In this document: positions 55,201 through 64,000 of the stretch, in pieces | How the letters are laid out: every line of letters begins with the position of its first letter | Numbering within the stretch: position 1 is the first letter of the stretch | Source of the DNA: Flavobacterium gelidilacus DSM 15343 | Lineage (GTDB): Bacteria > Bacteroidota > Bacteroidia > Flavobacteriales > Flavobacteriaceae | Assembly (NCBI RefSeq): GCF_000422685.1 | Contig: NZ_KE383905.1 | Coordinates: forward strand, 255,065-319,064 | Length of the DNA stretch: 64,000 bases | Direction of reading: 5' to 3' | The notes under the pieces: generated by a model | The model's database searches: none | Told to the model about the DNA's origin: nothing | Seen by the model: the letters and a program-made list of their open reading frames with translations, nothing else | Made by a program: the position numbers and the translations under genes

Positions 55201-56085
55201 GCTCACTTGACAAAAGGTCAATGGACAACGGATGATAATACAAATTCATTAGTAAACGACTTAATTCATAACTACAAAATCAAATTAAACGATTTACAAG
55301 GTTGGTTAAGAAGAGAGAAATTTACGATCACAGTTGGGGATGAATTACCAGCTGGAATCTTAAAACTTGCTAAAGTTTATATCGCTAAGAAACGTAAACT
55401 TAAAGTGGGAGATAAGATGGCAGGTCGTCACGGAAATAAAGGTATTGTGGCTCGTATCGTTCGTCATGAGGATATGCCATTCCTTGAAGACGGAACACCT
55501 GTTGATATTGTATTGAATCCTCTTGGAGTACCTTCTCGTATGAATATTGGTCAGATTTATGAAACAGTTCTTGGATGGGCTGGTCAAAAATTAAATAGAA
55601 AATTTGCTACACCAATTTTTGATGGAGCAACTATAGACCAAATTAACGAGTTAACAGATGAAGCAGGAATTCCTCAATTCGGTCATACATATTTATATGA
55701 TGGTGGAACTGGAGAACGTTTCCATCAAGCAGCAACAGTTGGAGTAATCTACATGTTGAAACTTGGACATATGGTTGACGATAAAATGCACGCTCGTTCT
55801 ATCGGACCATACTCACTTATTACGCAACAACCTCTTGGTGGTAAAGCACAATTTGGAGGTCAGCGTTTTGGAGAGATGGAGGTTTGGGCACTTGAAGCAT
55901 ATGGTGCTTCAAGTACACTAAGAGAAATCTTGACGGTTAAATCTGATGATGTTATTGGTAGAGCTAAAACTTACGAATCAATCGTTAAAGGTGAAGTTAT
56001 GCCAGAACCAGGATTACCTGAATCATTCAATGTATTAATGCATGAATTAAAAGGACTTGGATTAGACATTAGATTAGAAGAATAA
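52273..56085 (+). CDS. rpoB: RNA polymerase subunit beta
   Basis: From the ATG at 52273 the protein has 1270 residues; an in-frame TTG at 52270 is less likely. Recognisable parts include the rifampicin pocket ([20 protein letters not shown], then [15 protein letters not shown]), with the key Asp, His, Arg and Ser residues all of wild type, [20 protein letters not shown], and the C-terminal [20 protein letters not shown] clamp contact. It forms the catalytic core with RpoC. It is followed by a perfect palindrome and rpoC after 80 bases. Confidence 0.99.
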   Translation: MIANQTERLNFASTKNIPDYPDFLDIQVKSFQDFFQLETKSDERGNEGLYNTFMENFPITDTRNNFVLEFLDYFVDPPRYTIEECIDRGLTYSVPLKARLKLYCTDPEHEDFETIVQDVYLGTIPYMTPSGTFVINGAERVVVSQLHRSPGVFFGQSFHANGTKLYSARVIPFKGSWIEFATDINNVMYAYIDRKKKLPVTTLFRAIGFERDKDILEIFDLAEEIKVSKTGIKKYIGRKLAARVLNTWHEDFVDEDTGEVVSIERNEIILDRDTILDKDNVEEIITADVKTVLLHKEDSNQADYAIIHNTLQKDPTNSEKEAVEHIYRQLRNAEPPDEETARGIIDKLFFSDQRYNLGEVGRYRINKKLGLDTPMEKQVLTKEDIITIVKYLIELINAKADIDDIDHLSNRRVRTVGEQLSQQFGVGLARMARTIRERMNVRDNEVFTPIDLINAKTLSSVINSFFGTNQLSQFMDQTNPLAEITHKRRLSALGPGGLSRERAGFEVRDVHYTHYGRLCPIETPEGPNIGLISSLGVYAKVNGMGFIETPYRKVDNGVINITDEPIYLSAEEEEGMMISQANIDIDATGKILADRVIAREEGDFPVVEPSAIHYADVAPNQIASISASLIPFLEHDDANRALMGSNMMRQAVPLLRPEAPIVGTGLERQVASDSRVLINAEGNGVVEYVDANSITIKYDRTEEERLVSFDSDEKSYNLIKFRKTNQSTSINLKPIVRKGDRVVKGQVLCEGYATQNGELALGRNLKVAFMPWKGYNFEDAIVISEKVVRDDIFTSIHIDDYTLEVRDTKLGNEELTNDIPNVSEEATKDLDENGMIRIGAEVKPGDILIGKITPKGESDPTPEEKLLRAIFGDKAGDVKDASLKASPSLHGVVLDKKLFAKAVKDKRKRTKDKEDIDKLETEFDVKSNELKEKLIEKLFTIVNGKTSQGVMNDLGEEVLPKGKKFTQKMLFAVDDFAHLTKGQWTTDDNTNSLVNDLIHNYKIKLNDLQGWLRREKFTITVGDELPAGILKLAKVYIAKKRKLKVGDKMAGRHGNKGIVARIVRHEDMPFLEDGTPVDIVLNPLGVPSRMNIGQIYETVLGWAGQKLNRKFATPIFDGATIDQINELTDEAGIPQFGHTYLYDGGTGERFHQAATVGVIYMLKLGHMVDDKMHARSIGPYSLITQQPLGGKAQFGGQRFGEMEVWALEAYGASSTLREILTVKSDDVIGRAKTYESIVKGEVMPEPGLPESFNVLMHELKGLGLDIRLEE

Positions 56086-56090
56086 AAAAT

Positions 56091-56152
56091 AGTTGGCAGT
56101 AACAGTGTTTGGAAATTTCCAAACACTGTTTGCTGAACACTGAACACTTTTT
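56091..56152. repeat. Perfect 30-base palindrome with ACTGAACACT repeats between rpoB and rpoC
   Basis: Bases 56101-56115 (AACAGTGTTTGGAAA) are the exact reverse complement of 56116-56130. Outer CAG (56097-56099) and CTG (56133-56135) extend it. CTGAACACTGAACACT follows (56133-56148). No T tract immediately follows the stem, so it is not an intrinsic terminator. It resembles the repeat at 1599-1633. Confidence 0.7.
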
Positions 56153-56165
56153 AAATGTTACGACT

Positions 56166-59100
56166 ATGATGAACAATAGAAATAGAGACAATAAAAATGC
56201 TCCAATCAAGAGATTTAGTAAAATCTCGATAGGACTTGCTTCTCCAGAATCAATTTTGGCAGAATCAAGAGGTGAGGTTTTAAAACCAGAAACCATCAAC
56301 TATCGTACACACAAACCAGAAAGAGATGGTCTTTTCTGTGAGCGTATTTTCGGTCCAGTTAAAGATTATGAGTGTGCTTGTGGAAAATATAAAAGAATTC
56401 GCTACAAAGGTATCGTATGTGACCGTTGTGGTGTTGAAGTTACGGAAAAGAAAGTACGTAGAGATAGAGTAGGACACATCAACCTTGTTGTGCCAATTGC
56501 TCATATCTGGTATTTCCGTTCTTTACCAAATAAAATTGGTTATATTTTAGGTTTACCATCTAAGAAATTAGATATGATTATCTACTACGAAAGATATGTA
56601 GTTATTCAAACAGGTATTGCTAAAGGACCAGAAGGTGAAGAATTAAAAAGATTAGACTTTTTAACAGAAGAAGAATATCTAAATATTTTAGATACACTTC
56701 CTATGGAAAATCAATATCTAGATGATAATGACCCAAATAAATTCATCGCCAAAATGGGTGCTGAATGTATTATGGACTTATTAGCTCGTATAGATTTAGA
56801 AACATTATCTTACGAATTAAGACATGCTGCTAACACAGAAACGTCTAAACAACGTAAGACCGAAGCTTTAAAACGTCTTGTAATTGTAGAAGCGTTTAGA
56901 GAATCAAACAAGAACAGAGAAAATCTTCCACAATGGATGATCTTAAAAGCAATTCCGGTTATACCACCAGAATTACGTCCTCTTGTGCCTCTTGATGGTG
57001 GTCGATTCGCAACTTCAGATTTAAATGATTTATACAGAAGAGTAATCATCCGTAACAATCGTTTAAAAAGACTTATGGAAATTAAAGCTCCGGAAGTTAT
57101 CTTAAGAAACGAAAAACGTATGTTACAAGAATCTGTAGATTCATTATTTGATAACACGCGTAAAGCTTCAGCTGTAAAAACTGAATCTAACAGACCTTTA
57201 AAATCTTTATCTGATTCCTTAAAAGGTAAACAAGGGCGTTTCCGTCAAAACTTACTTGGTAAGCGTGTGGATTATTCTGCTCGTTCGGTAATTGTTGTTG
57301 GACCTGAATTAAAATTATTTGAATGTGGATTGCCAAAAGATATGGCAGCTGAATTATACAAACCTTTCGTTATCCGTAAATTGATAGAAAGAGGAATCGT
57401 TAAAACAGTAAAATCTGCAAAGAAAATTATAGATAAAAAAGAGCCAGTTGTTTGGGATATTTTAGAAAATGTAATTAAAGGTCACCCGGTTATGCTTAAC
57501 CGTGCTCCTACATTACACAGACTTGGTATTCAAGCGTTCCAACCAAAATTAATTGAAGGAAAAGCAATTCAATTACACCCGTTAGTGTGTACTGCCTTCA
57601 ATGCCGATTTTGATGGGGATCAGATGGCTGTGCATTTACCATTAGGACCAGAAGCTATTTTAGAATGTCAATTATTAATGTTGGCTTCTCATAATATCTT
57701 GAACCCTGCAAATGGTGCTCCAATTACTGTACCTTCTCAGGACATGGTACTTGGTTTATATTACATGACAAAAGAACGTTTATCAACTCCAGAAGTGAAA
57801 ATTAAAGGAGAAGGTTTAACATTCTATTCAGCAGAAGAAGTTAACATTGCATTAAACGAAGAGAAATTAGAATTAAATGCAAGAGTTAGAATTAGAGCAA
57901 AAGACTTTAATGAAGAAGGAGAATTAGTTTATAAAATTATTCAAACTACTGCAGGTAGAGTTTTATTTAATGAAGTTGTTCCAGAAGCTGCAGGTTATAT
58001 AAATGAGGTTTTAACTAAAAAATCTTTAAGAGATATTATTGGTAAAATCCTTAATGCAACAAATGTTCCGGTAACTGCTGAATTCTTAGATAATATCAAG
58101 AATATGGGGTATAAATTCGCATTTAGAGGAGGTTTATCTTTCTCTCTAGGTGATATTAGAATTCCTGAACAAAAAGGACAATTAATTGCTGATGCTCGTG
58201 TTCAAGTTGATGCGATTTCAGTAAACTATAACATGGGTCTTATTACCAATAACGAACGTTACAACCAAGTTATTGATATCTGGACTTCTGCAAATGCTCA
58301 ATTAACAGAGCTAGCAATGAAAAACATTAGAGAAGACCAACAAGGTTTCAACTCGGTGTATATGATGCTTGATTCTGGAGCAAGGGGTTCTAAAGAACAA
58401 ATTCGTCAGTTAACTGGTATGCGTGGTTTGATGGCTAAGCCTAAAAAATCAACTGCTGGTGGTGGTGAAATTATTGAAAATCCAATTCTTTCTAACTTTA
58501 AGGAAGGTCTTTCAATCCTTGAGTACTTTATTTCTACTCACGGTGCACGTAAAGGTCTTGCGGATACTGCTCTTAAAACTGCCGATGCAGGATACTTAAC
58601 ACGTAGATTACATGATGTATCTCAAGATGTTATTGTAAACTCTGTAGATTGTGGTACATTAAGAGGAATTGATGTTTCTCCTTTAAAGAAAAATGAGGAA
58701 ATTGTTGAAACTTTAGGGGATAGAATTCTAGGACGTGTTGCATTACAAGATGTAATCGATCCTTTAACAACTGACGTTATTGTTCATGCTGGTGAAGAAA
58801 TTGTTGCTTCTCATGTGAAGAAAATCGAAGAATCACCTATCGAAAGTGTTGAAGTTCGTTCACCATTAACTTGTGAAGCTAAAAAGGGAATCTGTGCTAA
58901 ATGTTACGGAAGAAACTTAGCTACTGGTAAAATGACTCAAAGAGGTGAAGCAGTTGGAGTTATCGCTGCTCAATCTATTGGAGAGCCAGGTACACAGTTA
59001 ACGCTTCGTACATTCCACGTTGGTGGAGTTGCCGGTGGACTTTCTGAAGAATCAAGTATCCTAACTAAGTTCTCAGGTCGTTTAGAATTAGATGACTTAA

Positions 59101-60476
59101 AAACAGTTAAAGGGGAAGATGCTGAAGGAAATGCAATTGATATTGTAATTTCTCGTTCAACAGAACTTAAATTAATTGAACCTAAAACAGGAATACTTTT
59201 AAACTCACATAACATTCCTTACGGATCTACTATCTTTGTTAAAGATGGTGATGTAGTGGATAAAGGAACAGTTATTTGTAAATGGGATCCTTATAATGGA
59301 GTTATAATTTCAGAATTTACAGGTAAAGTTGAATACGAAGATATCGAACAAGGACATTCGTTCATGGTTGAAGTCGATGAACAAACTGGTTTCCAAGAAA
59401 AAGTAATTTCTGATTCAAGAAGTAAGAAATTAATTCCTACTTTATTGATTTATGCTAAAGACGGAGAATTAGTTCGTTCTTATAACTTACCAGTTGGAGC
59501 TCACCTTATGGTAGATAACGGAGAGAAAATTAAAGCAGGAAAAATTCTTGTAAAAATTCCTCGTCGTTCTTCTAAATCAAGTGATATTACAGGAGGTTTA
59601 CCAAGAATTACTGAGTTGTTAGAAGCTCGTAATCCTTCAAACCCGGCTGTAGTGTCTGAGATTGACGGTGTAGTTACATTCGGAAAAATCAAAAGAGGAA
59701 ATAGAGAAATTGCTATTGAATCTAAATTTGGTGAAGTAAAGAAATATTTAGTTAAACTTAATAATCAGATTCTAGTTCAAGAAAATGACTTTGTTAAAGC
59801 AGGAACTTCTCTTTCTGACGGAGCAATTACTCCAGAAGATATTTTAAGAATTAAAGGGCCAGCTGCTGTTCAACAGTATTTAGTTAATGAAATTCAAGAA
59901 GTATATCGTCTTCAAGGGGTGAAAATTAATGATAAGCACTTTGAAGTAGTAATACGTCAAATGATGCGTAAAGTTAGAATTCAAGATCCAGGAGATACTT
60001 TAATGCTAGAAGATCAATTAGTTCACACAAGTGATTTTATCTTCGAAAATGACAAGTTATATGCTATGAAATTCGTTGAAGATGCAGGTGATTCTGAAAA
60101 CTTAAAAGCAGGTCAAATTATTTCAATTAGACAATTAAGAGATGAGAATTCGTTGTTAAAACGTAATGATAAGAACTTAGTTGAAGCTAGAGATGTAGTT
60201 CCGGCAACGGCAACACCAGTACTTCAAGGTATTACTAGAGCATCACTTCAAACGAAATCATTTATTTCGGCTGCCTCTTTCCAAGAGACAACTAAAGTAT
60301 TAAATGAAGCTGCAGTAGCAGGTAAAATTGATACATTAGAAGGTCTTAAAGAAAATGTAATTGTTGGACATAGAATTCCAGCAGGTACAGGTATGAGAGA
60401 TTATGATGATATGATTGTAGGTTCAAGTGAAGAATACAATGAATTGGTTTCTTCAAAAGAAACATATAACTATTAA
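56166..60476 (+). CDS. rpoC: RNA polymerase subunit beta'
   Basis: From the ATG at 56166 the protein has 1436 residues (an ATG at 56169 is equally possible). The frame is open to a TTG at 56109, but that stretch is the palindromic repeat. It shows the zinc ribbon ([20 protein letters not shown]), the active-site [12 protein letters not shown] with three Asp residues, the bridge/trigger region ([11 protein letters not shown]) and a second zinc site ([16 protein letters not shown]). It is followed by a strong terminator that ends the operon. Confidence 0.99.
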   Translation: MMNNRNRDNKNAPIKRFSKISIGLASPESILAESRGEVLKPETINYRTHKPERDGLFCERIFGPVKDYECACGKYKRIRYKGIVCDRCGVEVTEKKVRRDRVGHINLVVPIAHIWYFRSLPNKIGYILGLPSKKLDMIIYYERYVVIQTGIAKGPEGEELKRLDFLTEEEYLNILDTLPMENQYLDDNDPNKFIAKMGAECIMDLLARIDLETLSYELRHAANTETSKQRKTEALKRLVIVEAFRESNKNRENLPQWMILKAIPVIPPELRPLVPLDGGRFATSDLNDLYRRVIIRNNRLKRLMEIKAPEVILRNEKRMLQESVDSLFDNTRKASAVKTESNRPLKSLSDSLKGKQGRFRQNLLGKRVDYSARSVIVVGPELKLFECGLPKDMAAELYKPFVIRKLIERGIVKTVKSAKKIIDKKEPVVWDILENVIKGHPVMLNRAPTLHRLGIQAFQPKLIEGKAIQLHPLVCTAFNADFDGDQMAVHLPLGPEAILECQLLMLASHNILNPANGAPITVPSQDMVLGLYYMTKERLSTPEVKIKGEGLTFYSAEEVNIALNEEKLELNARVRIRAKDFNEEGELVYKIIQTTAGRVLFNEVVPEAAGYINEVLTKKSLRDIIGKILNATNVPVTAEFLDNIKNMGYKFAFRGGLSFSLGDIRIPEQKGQLIADARVQVDAISVNYNMGLITNNERYNQVIDIWTSANAQLTELAMKNIREDQQGFNSVYMMLDSGARGSKEQIRQLTGMRGLMAKPKKSTAGGGEIIENPILSNFKEGLSILEYFISTHGARKGLADTALKTADAGYLTRRLHDVSQDVIVNSVDCGTLRGIDVSPLKKNEEIVETLGDRILGRVALQDVIDPLTTDVIVHAGEEIVASHVKKIEESPIESVEVRSPLTCEAKKGICAKCYGRNLATGKMTQRGEAVGVIAAQSIGEPGTQLTLRTFHVGGVAGGLSEESSILTKFSGRLELDDLKTVKGEDAEGNAIDIVISRSTELKLIEPKTGILLNSHNIPYGSTIFVKDGDVVDKGTVICKWDPYNGVIISEFTGKVEYEDIEQGHSFMVEVDEQTGFQEKVISDSRSKKLIPTLLIYAKDGELVRSYNLPVGAHLMVDNGEKIKAGKILVKIPRRSSKSSDITGGLPRITELLEARNPSNPAVVSEIDGVVTFGKIKRGNREIAIESKFGEVKKYLVKLNNQILVQENDFVKAGTSLSDGAITPEDILRIKGPAAVQQYLVNEIQEVYRLQGVKINDKHFEVVIRQMMRKVRIQDPGDTLMLEDQLVHTSDFIFENDKLYAMKFVEDAGDSENLKAGQIISIRQLRDENSLLKRNDKNLVEARDVVPATATPVLQGITRASLQTKSFISAASFQETTKVLNEAAVAGKIDTLEGLKENVIVGHRIPAGTGMRDYDDMIVGSSEEYNELVSSKETYNY

Positions 60477-60498
60477 AAAATAGCTTTATATAGAATAA

Positions 60499-60545
60499 AA
60501 AAACCATGAGTACATATCTTCTGATAAACTCATGGTTTTTTGTTT
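60499..60545 (+). terminator. Terminator of the rpoBC operon
   Basis: AAAAACCATGAGT (60499-60511) pairs with ACTCATGGTTTTT (60528-60540), followed by more Ts. Confidence 0.85.
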
Positions 60546-60573
60546 TAACTTGTTTTGCAATAATGCAATTCAA

Positions 60574-60703
60574 TTCGAGATGTCAGTCTGAGCCTATCGA
60601 AGACCATCTCAAAACATTAAAAAAAACACTTCTATGTTCTGTTAAAAAAGAGCAAAGCGACTAAAATAATAATAATCAACTATGTAATCTATGTGGTAAA
60701 AAA
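60574..60703. repeat. Two dispersed intergenic repeat fragments
   Basis: GAGATG...CATCTC flanks TCAGTCTGAGCCTATCGAAG (60574-60610), and ACTATGTAATCTATGTGGT lies at about 60678-60697. Both wordings are familiar from Bacteroidota intergenic DNA. Confidence 0.4.
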
Positions 60704-60742
60704 AACTCACATGACTTATATGTTTAAAAAAAACTTAACATT

Positions 60743-61051
60743 ATGAACGACAACAACGCACAAAACCAAATAAACATCGAACTAGATGAAAAAATAGCTG
60801 AAGGAATTTATTCTAACTTAGCCATCATCAACCATTCTAATACAGAGTTTGTTGTAGACTTCGTGACTATGATGCCTGGTGTGCCAAAAGCAAAAGTAAA
60901 ATCAAGAATAGTTTTAACACCACAACACGCTAAAAGATTACTAAAAGCTTTGGCTGAAAACATTCAACGATTTGAACAAGCTCATGGAGAAATTAAAGAA
61001 GGTGATGCTCCTCAAATTCCACTTAATTTTGGTCCAACAGGTCAAGCTTAA
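60743..61051 (+). CDS. DUF3467 domain protein
   Basis: This 102-residue protein matches DUF3467: NQINIELDEKIAEGIYSNLA, VDFVTMMPGVPKAKVKSRIV and TPQHAKRLLKALAENIQRFE. The function is unknown. It has no signal peptide. I see no good promoter in the 266-base gap from rpoC, which holds the rpoC terminator and repeats. Its position after rpoC appears to be common in Flavobacteria as far as I recall. It ends at a terminator (61099-61149). Confidence 0.88.
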   Translation: MNDNNAQNQINIELDEKIAEGIYSNLAIINHSNTEFVVDFVTMMPGVPKAKVKSRIVLTPQHAKRLLKALAENIQRFEQAHGEIKEGDAPQIPLNFGPTGQA

Positions 61052-61098
61052 TTTTATGTGGATCTAAAGTTGTAAGTATACTTTTATAAATAAAAAAA

Positions 61099-61149
61099 GC
61101 GTTATTAGTCAAATATCTTTTAAATAGTTGATTATTAACGTTTTTTTTT
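61099..61149 (+). terminator. Terminator of the DUF3467 gene
   Basis: CGTTATTAGTCAA (61100-61112) pairs with TTGATTATTAACG (61128-61140) with one mismatch, then nine Ts. Confidence 0.8.
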
Positions 61150-61200
61150 GTCTTTAAACGAATAACTAAGTTATCTTAAGGTTAATTATGTTTAATATTT

Positions 61201-61208
61201 TAAATTTG
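61201..61208 (+). promoter_or_regulatory. Possible -7 promoter element of the T9SS gene at 61305
   Basis: TAAATTTG, 96 bases before the ATG; this would give a leader of about 90 bases. No -33 box. Confidence 0.4.
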
Positions 61209-61304
61209 CATCTAAGTAAACATAGTGATTTTATTTAATTGTTTTTTAGACACAAACAATTAAATAAATATGTTGAAATTATCTGTTTTAAATAAAATAT
61301 TATT

Positions 61305-63392
61305 ATGAAAAAATCTTTACAATTAATTACCAATTCTTTAAAAGGTAAACTTTTTGCTAAAAAATTATTTACGGGATTGTTATTAGTAACGTCAATTATA
61401 ACTTATAGTCAAATTGATATTACTCCAATGCGAGTTAATGTTGCAGGGTTTAATACAACATGGACCGATACGGATGTAACAGGTACTTCGGATATCAGAT
61501 TGTTAAAAGTTACATCTAACACCATTTCTCCAGTTATGGATTTCGATGCTTACACAGGTGAAATGTTAAATTTTAAAGCAAAAAAACAAGGTTCTGGTGT
61601 AGCTGCAGAATATGTAATTACCGTTTCAATTTCTATTGATAATGGTGCTACATGGACAGTTTTAGGGACTAGAACGCCAACTTCTTCTACTATTGCGAGT
61701 GATCAATCTCCTTTTGATATAAGCTCTTATGGTGGATCACTTGTAAAAATTAAATTCTCAGTTGCAGGTACAAACGATCTTGTAGGTGTGGCTATTGATA
61801 ATTTAAAAGTTACAGGTTTTTTACCTTCTTGTGTATGGGACGGAAGTTCTTGGTCAAACGTAGTTGGTCCAGATGAATTTACAGAAGCTACTATAGCTGG
61901 TGCATACAGTACAGATACAGATGGTGAATTTGCTGCAAAAAAATTAACAATCGCTTCGTCAGGTTCTTTAGTTATTAATGCAGGTACAAATGTATATGTT
62001 ATTAATGAAGTTATTAATAATGCTACAGCTGCTGATTTATTGGTTGAAAGTAATGGTAATTTATTGCAAATTCAAGATGTTCCAGTAAATGTTAATGTTG
62101 GAAATATGACAGTTAATCGTGAGACTTCTCCGTTAGTGTATTTAGATTATGTTTTATGGTCTTCTCCAGTAGATTATCAATATTTACAATCTTTTTCTCC
62201 ATCAACTTTGCCAAATCGTTTTTATACATATAATTCAGCTACAAATTTATATGCTGCTGTTTCATCTCCTTCAACAACATTTTTTGGAAAAGGAAATGGA
62301 TATTTAATAAGAACTTCAGATACACATCCAGTTACACCAACAATTTGGGCTACCACGTTTACAGGATATCCAAATAATGGTAATCTTTCAGTAGCAGTTA
62401 CTGCTAATACATACAATGCAGTTGGAAATCCTTATCCATCTACTTTAGATGGTGATGCTTTTATTTATGATAATGCAATTTCAGAAGCTTTGTATTTCTG
62501 GAGAAAAACAAATAATTCTGCTAATCCTTCTTATGCTACTTATACTCTTTCAGGAGGTGTTGCTAATACGGCAGGAGGTTCTGCTTTAGTGCCAACATAT
62601 GCTATCCAAGTAGGTCAAGGTTTCATTGCTAAATCAACTTCAACAAGTTTGAATTTTACAAATTCAATGCGTGTAGCTGATAACGATGACTTGTTTTTAA
62701 AATCAAGCAACACAGTAGATAAAAGTAGACTTTGGTTAGATTTAACGAATACAACAGGTTTATTCTGTCAAACCTTAATCGCTTATATGCCAACTGCAAC
62801 TTCTGGAGTGGACAGCGGAATAGATGGTAGAATTTTTAGCCAACCAGCTAACGGTGCTACTTTAACTTCTATTATTGGAGGTGATTCATCATACATAATT
62901 CAAGGTAAAGGAGATTTTGTTAACACAGATGTTGTTTCTTTAGCTTTTAAAACGGCAGTTGCTGGAAACTTTACAATATCTTTAAGCAATGTAGACGGAT
63001 TGTTTGCAAATAATGCTCAAGATATTTTCTTAAAAGATAACTTAACAAATACAATTACTAATTTAACTACTGGTGATTATACATTTACAACAACAGCTGG
63101 TGATTTCTTAAATAGATTTGAAATTGTATACCAAAGCTCAGTGTTAAATGTAAATAATTTTTCTTCAAACAATGTTGTGGTTTACACTAATAATTCTAAT
63201 GTTATAATTAACGCAGGACAGTCTACAATTGCTTCTGTAAAAATATTTGATATTAGAGGAAGATTATTAGCAGAAAAAGCTAATGTTAATGCTTCAGAAG
63301 TTGTCTTAAATGTGGCTTCATCTAATGAAGTTTTATTAGTACAAGTGGCAAATACAGAGGGTGCAGTTGTTACCAAGAAGGTTGTTAACTAA
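61305..63392 (+). CDS. T9SS-exported surface protein, type C sorting domain
   Basis: This 695-residue protein has a signal peptide (about 1-36, LFTGLLLVTSIITYSQ). Residues 40-170 look like a jelly-roll domain (MDFDAYTGEMLNFKAK, VGVAIDNLKVTGF). The middle has VLWSSPVDYQ, GYPNNGN and GNPYPSTLDG, the module shared with the proteins at 9451, 15051 and 19711. The C-terminal 80 residues (VKIFDIRGRLLAEK, TKKVVN) match the same sorting type as the giant pair. It is presumably exported by T9SS; the role is unknown. A terminator follows. Confidence 0.85.
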   Translation: MKKSLQLITNSLKGKLFAKKLFTGLLLVTSIITYSQIDITPMRVNVAGFNTTWTDTDVTGTSDIRLLKVTSNTISPVMDFDAYTGEMLNFKAKKQGSGVAAEYVITVSISIDNGATWTVLGTRTPTSSTIASDQSPFDISSYGGSLVKIKFSVAGTNDLVGVAIDNLKVTGFLPSCVWDGSSWSNVVGPDEFTEATIAGAYSTDTDGEFAAKKLTIASSGSLVINAGTNVYVINEVINNATAADLLVESNGNLLQIQDVPVNVNVGNMTVNRETSPLVYLDYVLWSSPVDYQYLQSFSPSTLPNRFYTYNSATNLYAAVSSPSTTFFGKGNGYLIRTSDTHPVTPTIWATTFTGYPNNGNLSVAVTANTYNAVGNPYPSTLDGDAFIYDNAISEALYFWRKTNNSANPSYATYTLSGGVANTAGGSALVPTYAIQVGQGFIAKSTSTSLNFTNSMRVADNDDLFLKSSNTVDKSRLWLDLTNTTGLFCQTLIAYMPTATSGVDSGIDGRIFSQPANGATLTSIIGGDSSYIIQGKGDFVNTDVVSLAFKTAVAGNFTISLSNVDGLFANNAQDIFLKDNLTNTITNLTTGDYTFTTTAGDFLNRFEIVYQSSVLNVNNFSSNNVVVYTNNSNVIINAGQSTIASVKIFDIRGRLLAEKANVNASEVVLNVASSNEVLLVQVANTEGAVVTKKVVN

Positions 63393-63414
63393 TGTTTTAT
63401 AGATAAAAGTTATA

Positions 63415-63443
63415 AAAAATCCGCCCAATGGCGGATTTTTTTT
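63415..63443 (+). terminator. Intrinsic terminator
   Basis: AAAAATCCGCC (63415-63425), CAAT loop, GGCGGATTTTT (63430-63440), further Ts. Confidence 0.85.
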
Positions 63444-63493
63444 GATTTAACAATTTTGTAATATTAAAAAGCTATTTCTTTTTAAGAATGTTT

Positions 63494-63501
63494 TAGATTT
63501 G
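63494..63501 (+). promoter_or_regulatory. -7 promoter element of the last gene
   Basis: TAGATTTG, 21 bases before the ATG at 63523. Confidence 0.5.
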
Positions 63502-63522
63502 TGGAAAATTAAAAAATAATTT

Positions 63523-64000
63523 ATGAAATTACTTTTACTTAAAAGATTAACGAAATTTTTATTTATTGCAATGTTGTTTGCGAGCAATATTTCTATAGGG
63601 CAATTAACTTTGCCAGGTACTTCTCCTTACACACAAGACTTTAACACAACACCAGGGCCTTTTGGAACTACTTATCCAACTGGCTGGATATCGTACAATA
63701 ATACGACACAAGATGCTGCTATGACGGTAGGAAATTCTGCGTCAGGTACTGGGGCAAATTATAATTACACTAATCGAATTGGTTTGGTTGGTAGTGGAAG
63801 TAATTTTCTGCCTGGAAGTATTGTTTTAGCAATAACTAATACGACTGGAAAAACAAGTTTGAAAATTTCTTATGATATAGTTAAAATAAGGGAACAAGGA
63901 AGAAGTAATGGTTTTGATTTGGAAATTAGTACAACTTCTGCAACTTCAGGTTTTACTGCAGTTTCTGGAGGTGGTTATGCTTCTGGAACGATTGCTGAAA
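63523..64000 (+). CDS. Secreted protein with jelly-roll-like N-terminus, 3' truncated
   Basis: The frame is open from the ATG at 63523 to the window end (159 codons), so the gene is cut. It begins with a signal peptide (LFIAMLFASNISIGQ, about 1-27) and continues LTLPGTSPYTQDFNTTPGPF with YPTGWISYNN, a start I associate with Bacteroidota surface proteins having an N-terminal jelly-roll region (LKISYDIVKIREQG). Given its neighbour it may also carry a T9SS sorting domain, but the end is not visible. Spacing after the preceding terminator shows a separate transcription unit. Confidence 0.75.
   Translation, partial: MKLLLLKRLTKFLFIAMLFASNISIGQLTLPGTSPYTQDFNTTPGPFGTTYPTGWISYNNTTQDAAMTVGNSASGTGANYNYTNRIGLVGSGSNFLPGSIVLAITNTTGKTSLKISYDIVKIREQGRSNGFDLEISTTSATSGFTAVSGGGYASGTIAE

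Noticed and set aside
56109..56165. N-terminal extension of rpoC from a TTG start
   Set aside because: The extra codons read through the palindromic repeat and are not RpoC-like; two ATGs at 56166 and 56169 precede the conserved start.

Overview
The window is AT-rich chromosomal DNA from a member of Flavobacteriaceae (Bacteroidota), most probably Flavobacterium or a close relative. The evidence is SusC/SusD outer-membrane proteins, type IX secretion (T9SS) C-terminal sorting domains, Bacteroidota-style promoters (TTTG, about 19 bases, TAnnTTTG), almost no Shine-Dalgarno sequences, and families such as Porin_10, DUF2851, DUF5522 and DUF6340. No rRNA, prophage, insertion sequence or CRISPR array is visible. 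Most of the window is ordinary core genome. The less ordinary parts are the T9SS surface-protein cluster, one gene fusion and several regulatory arrangements.

Layout. 1-1.6 kb: 3' part of a fused 2-oxo acid dehydrogenase E1. 1.6-2.26 kb: a convergent, gene-free region full of degenerate repeats. 2.26-9.1 kb, minus strand: a DUF6340 lipoprotein, a large AsmA-like protein, a DUF4136 lipoprotein, and urocanate hydratase carrying an N-terminal DUF5522 domain. 9.1-21.7 kb: a small HExxH membrane protein, two giant tandem T9SS-exported paralogues, and a third related surface protein. 21.7-29.9 kb: housekeeping genes for a PLP enzyme, a peptidoglycan glucosaminidase, hemL, lysS, lipB and rnhB, plus small secreted proteins. 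30.1-36.6 kb: a susC/susD operon with two further lipoproteins and no degradative enzymes. 36.6-45.5 kb: a porin, a cysteine/cystathionine synthase, DUF2851, PspC, a sodium symporter with a 53-residue partner, a ComEA-like protein and an acyl-CoA dehydrogenase.

45.7-60.5 kb is the information-processing core: rpsU, xerC, hpf, tRNA-Thr/Tyr/Thr, tuf, tRNA-Trp, secE, nusG, rplKAJL and rpoBC. It ends in a terminator and is followed by a DUF3467 gene and two more secreted-protein genes, the last cut by the window edge.

Points worth following are: the DUF5522-HutU fusion; a strong Shine-Dalgarno sequence found only before rpsU, fitting bS21 autoregulation; three promoters nested in the terminator of the preceding gene; a promoter/leader layout conserved to within 1-2 bases between the two giant T9SS genes; a terminator that doubles as the C-terminal codons of a convergent gene; and a perfect 30-base palindrome between rpoB and rpoC. 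I found no clearly new multi-gene system. Motif assignments come from reading the sequence and recalling families; no database search was run.
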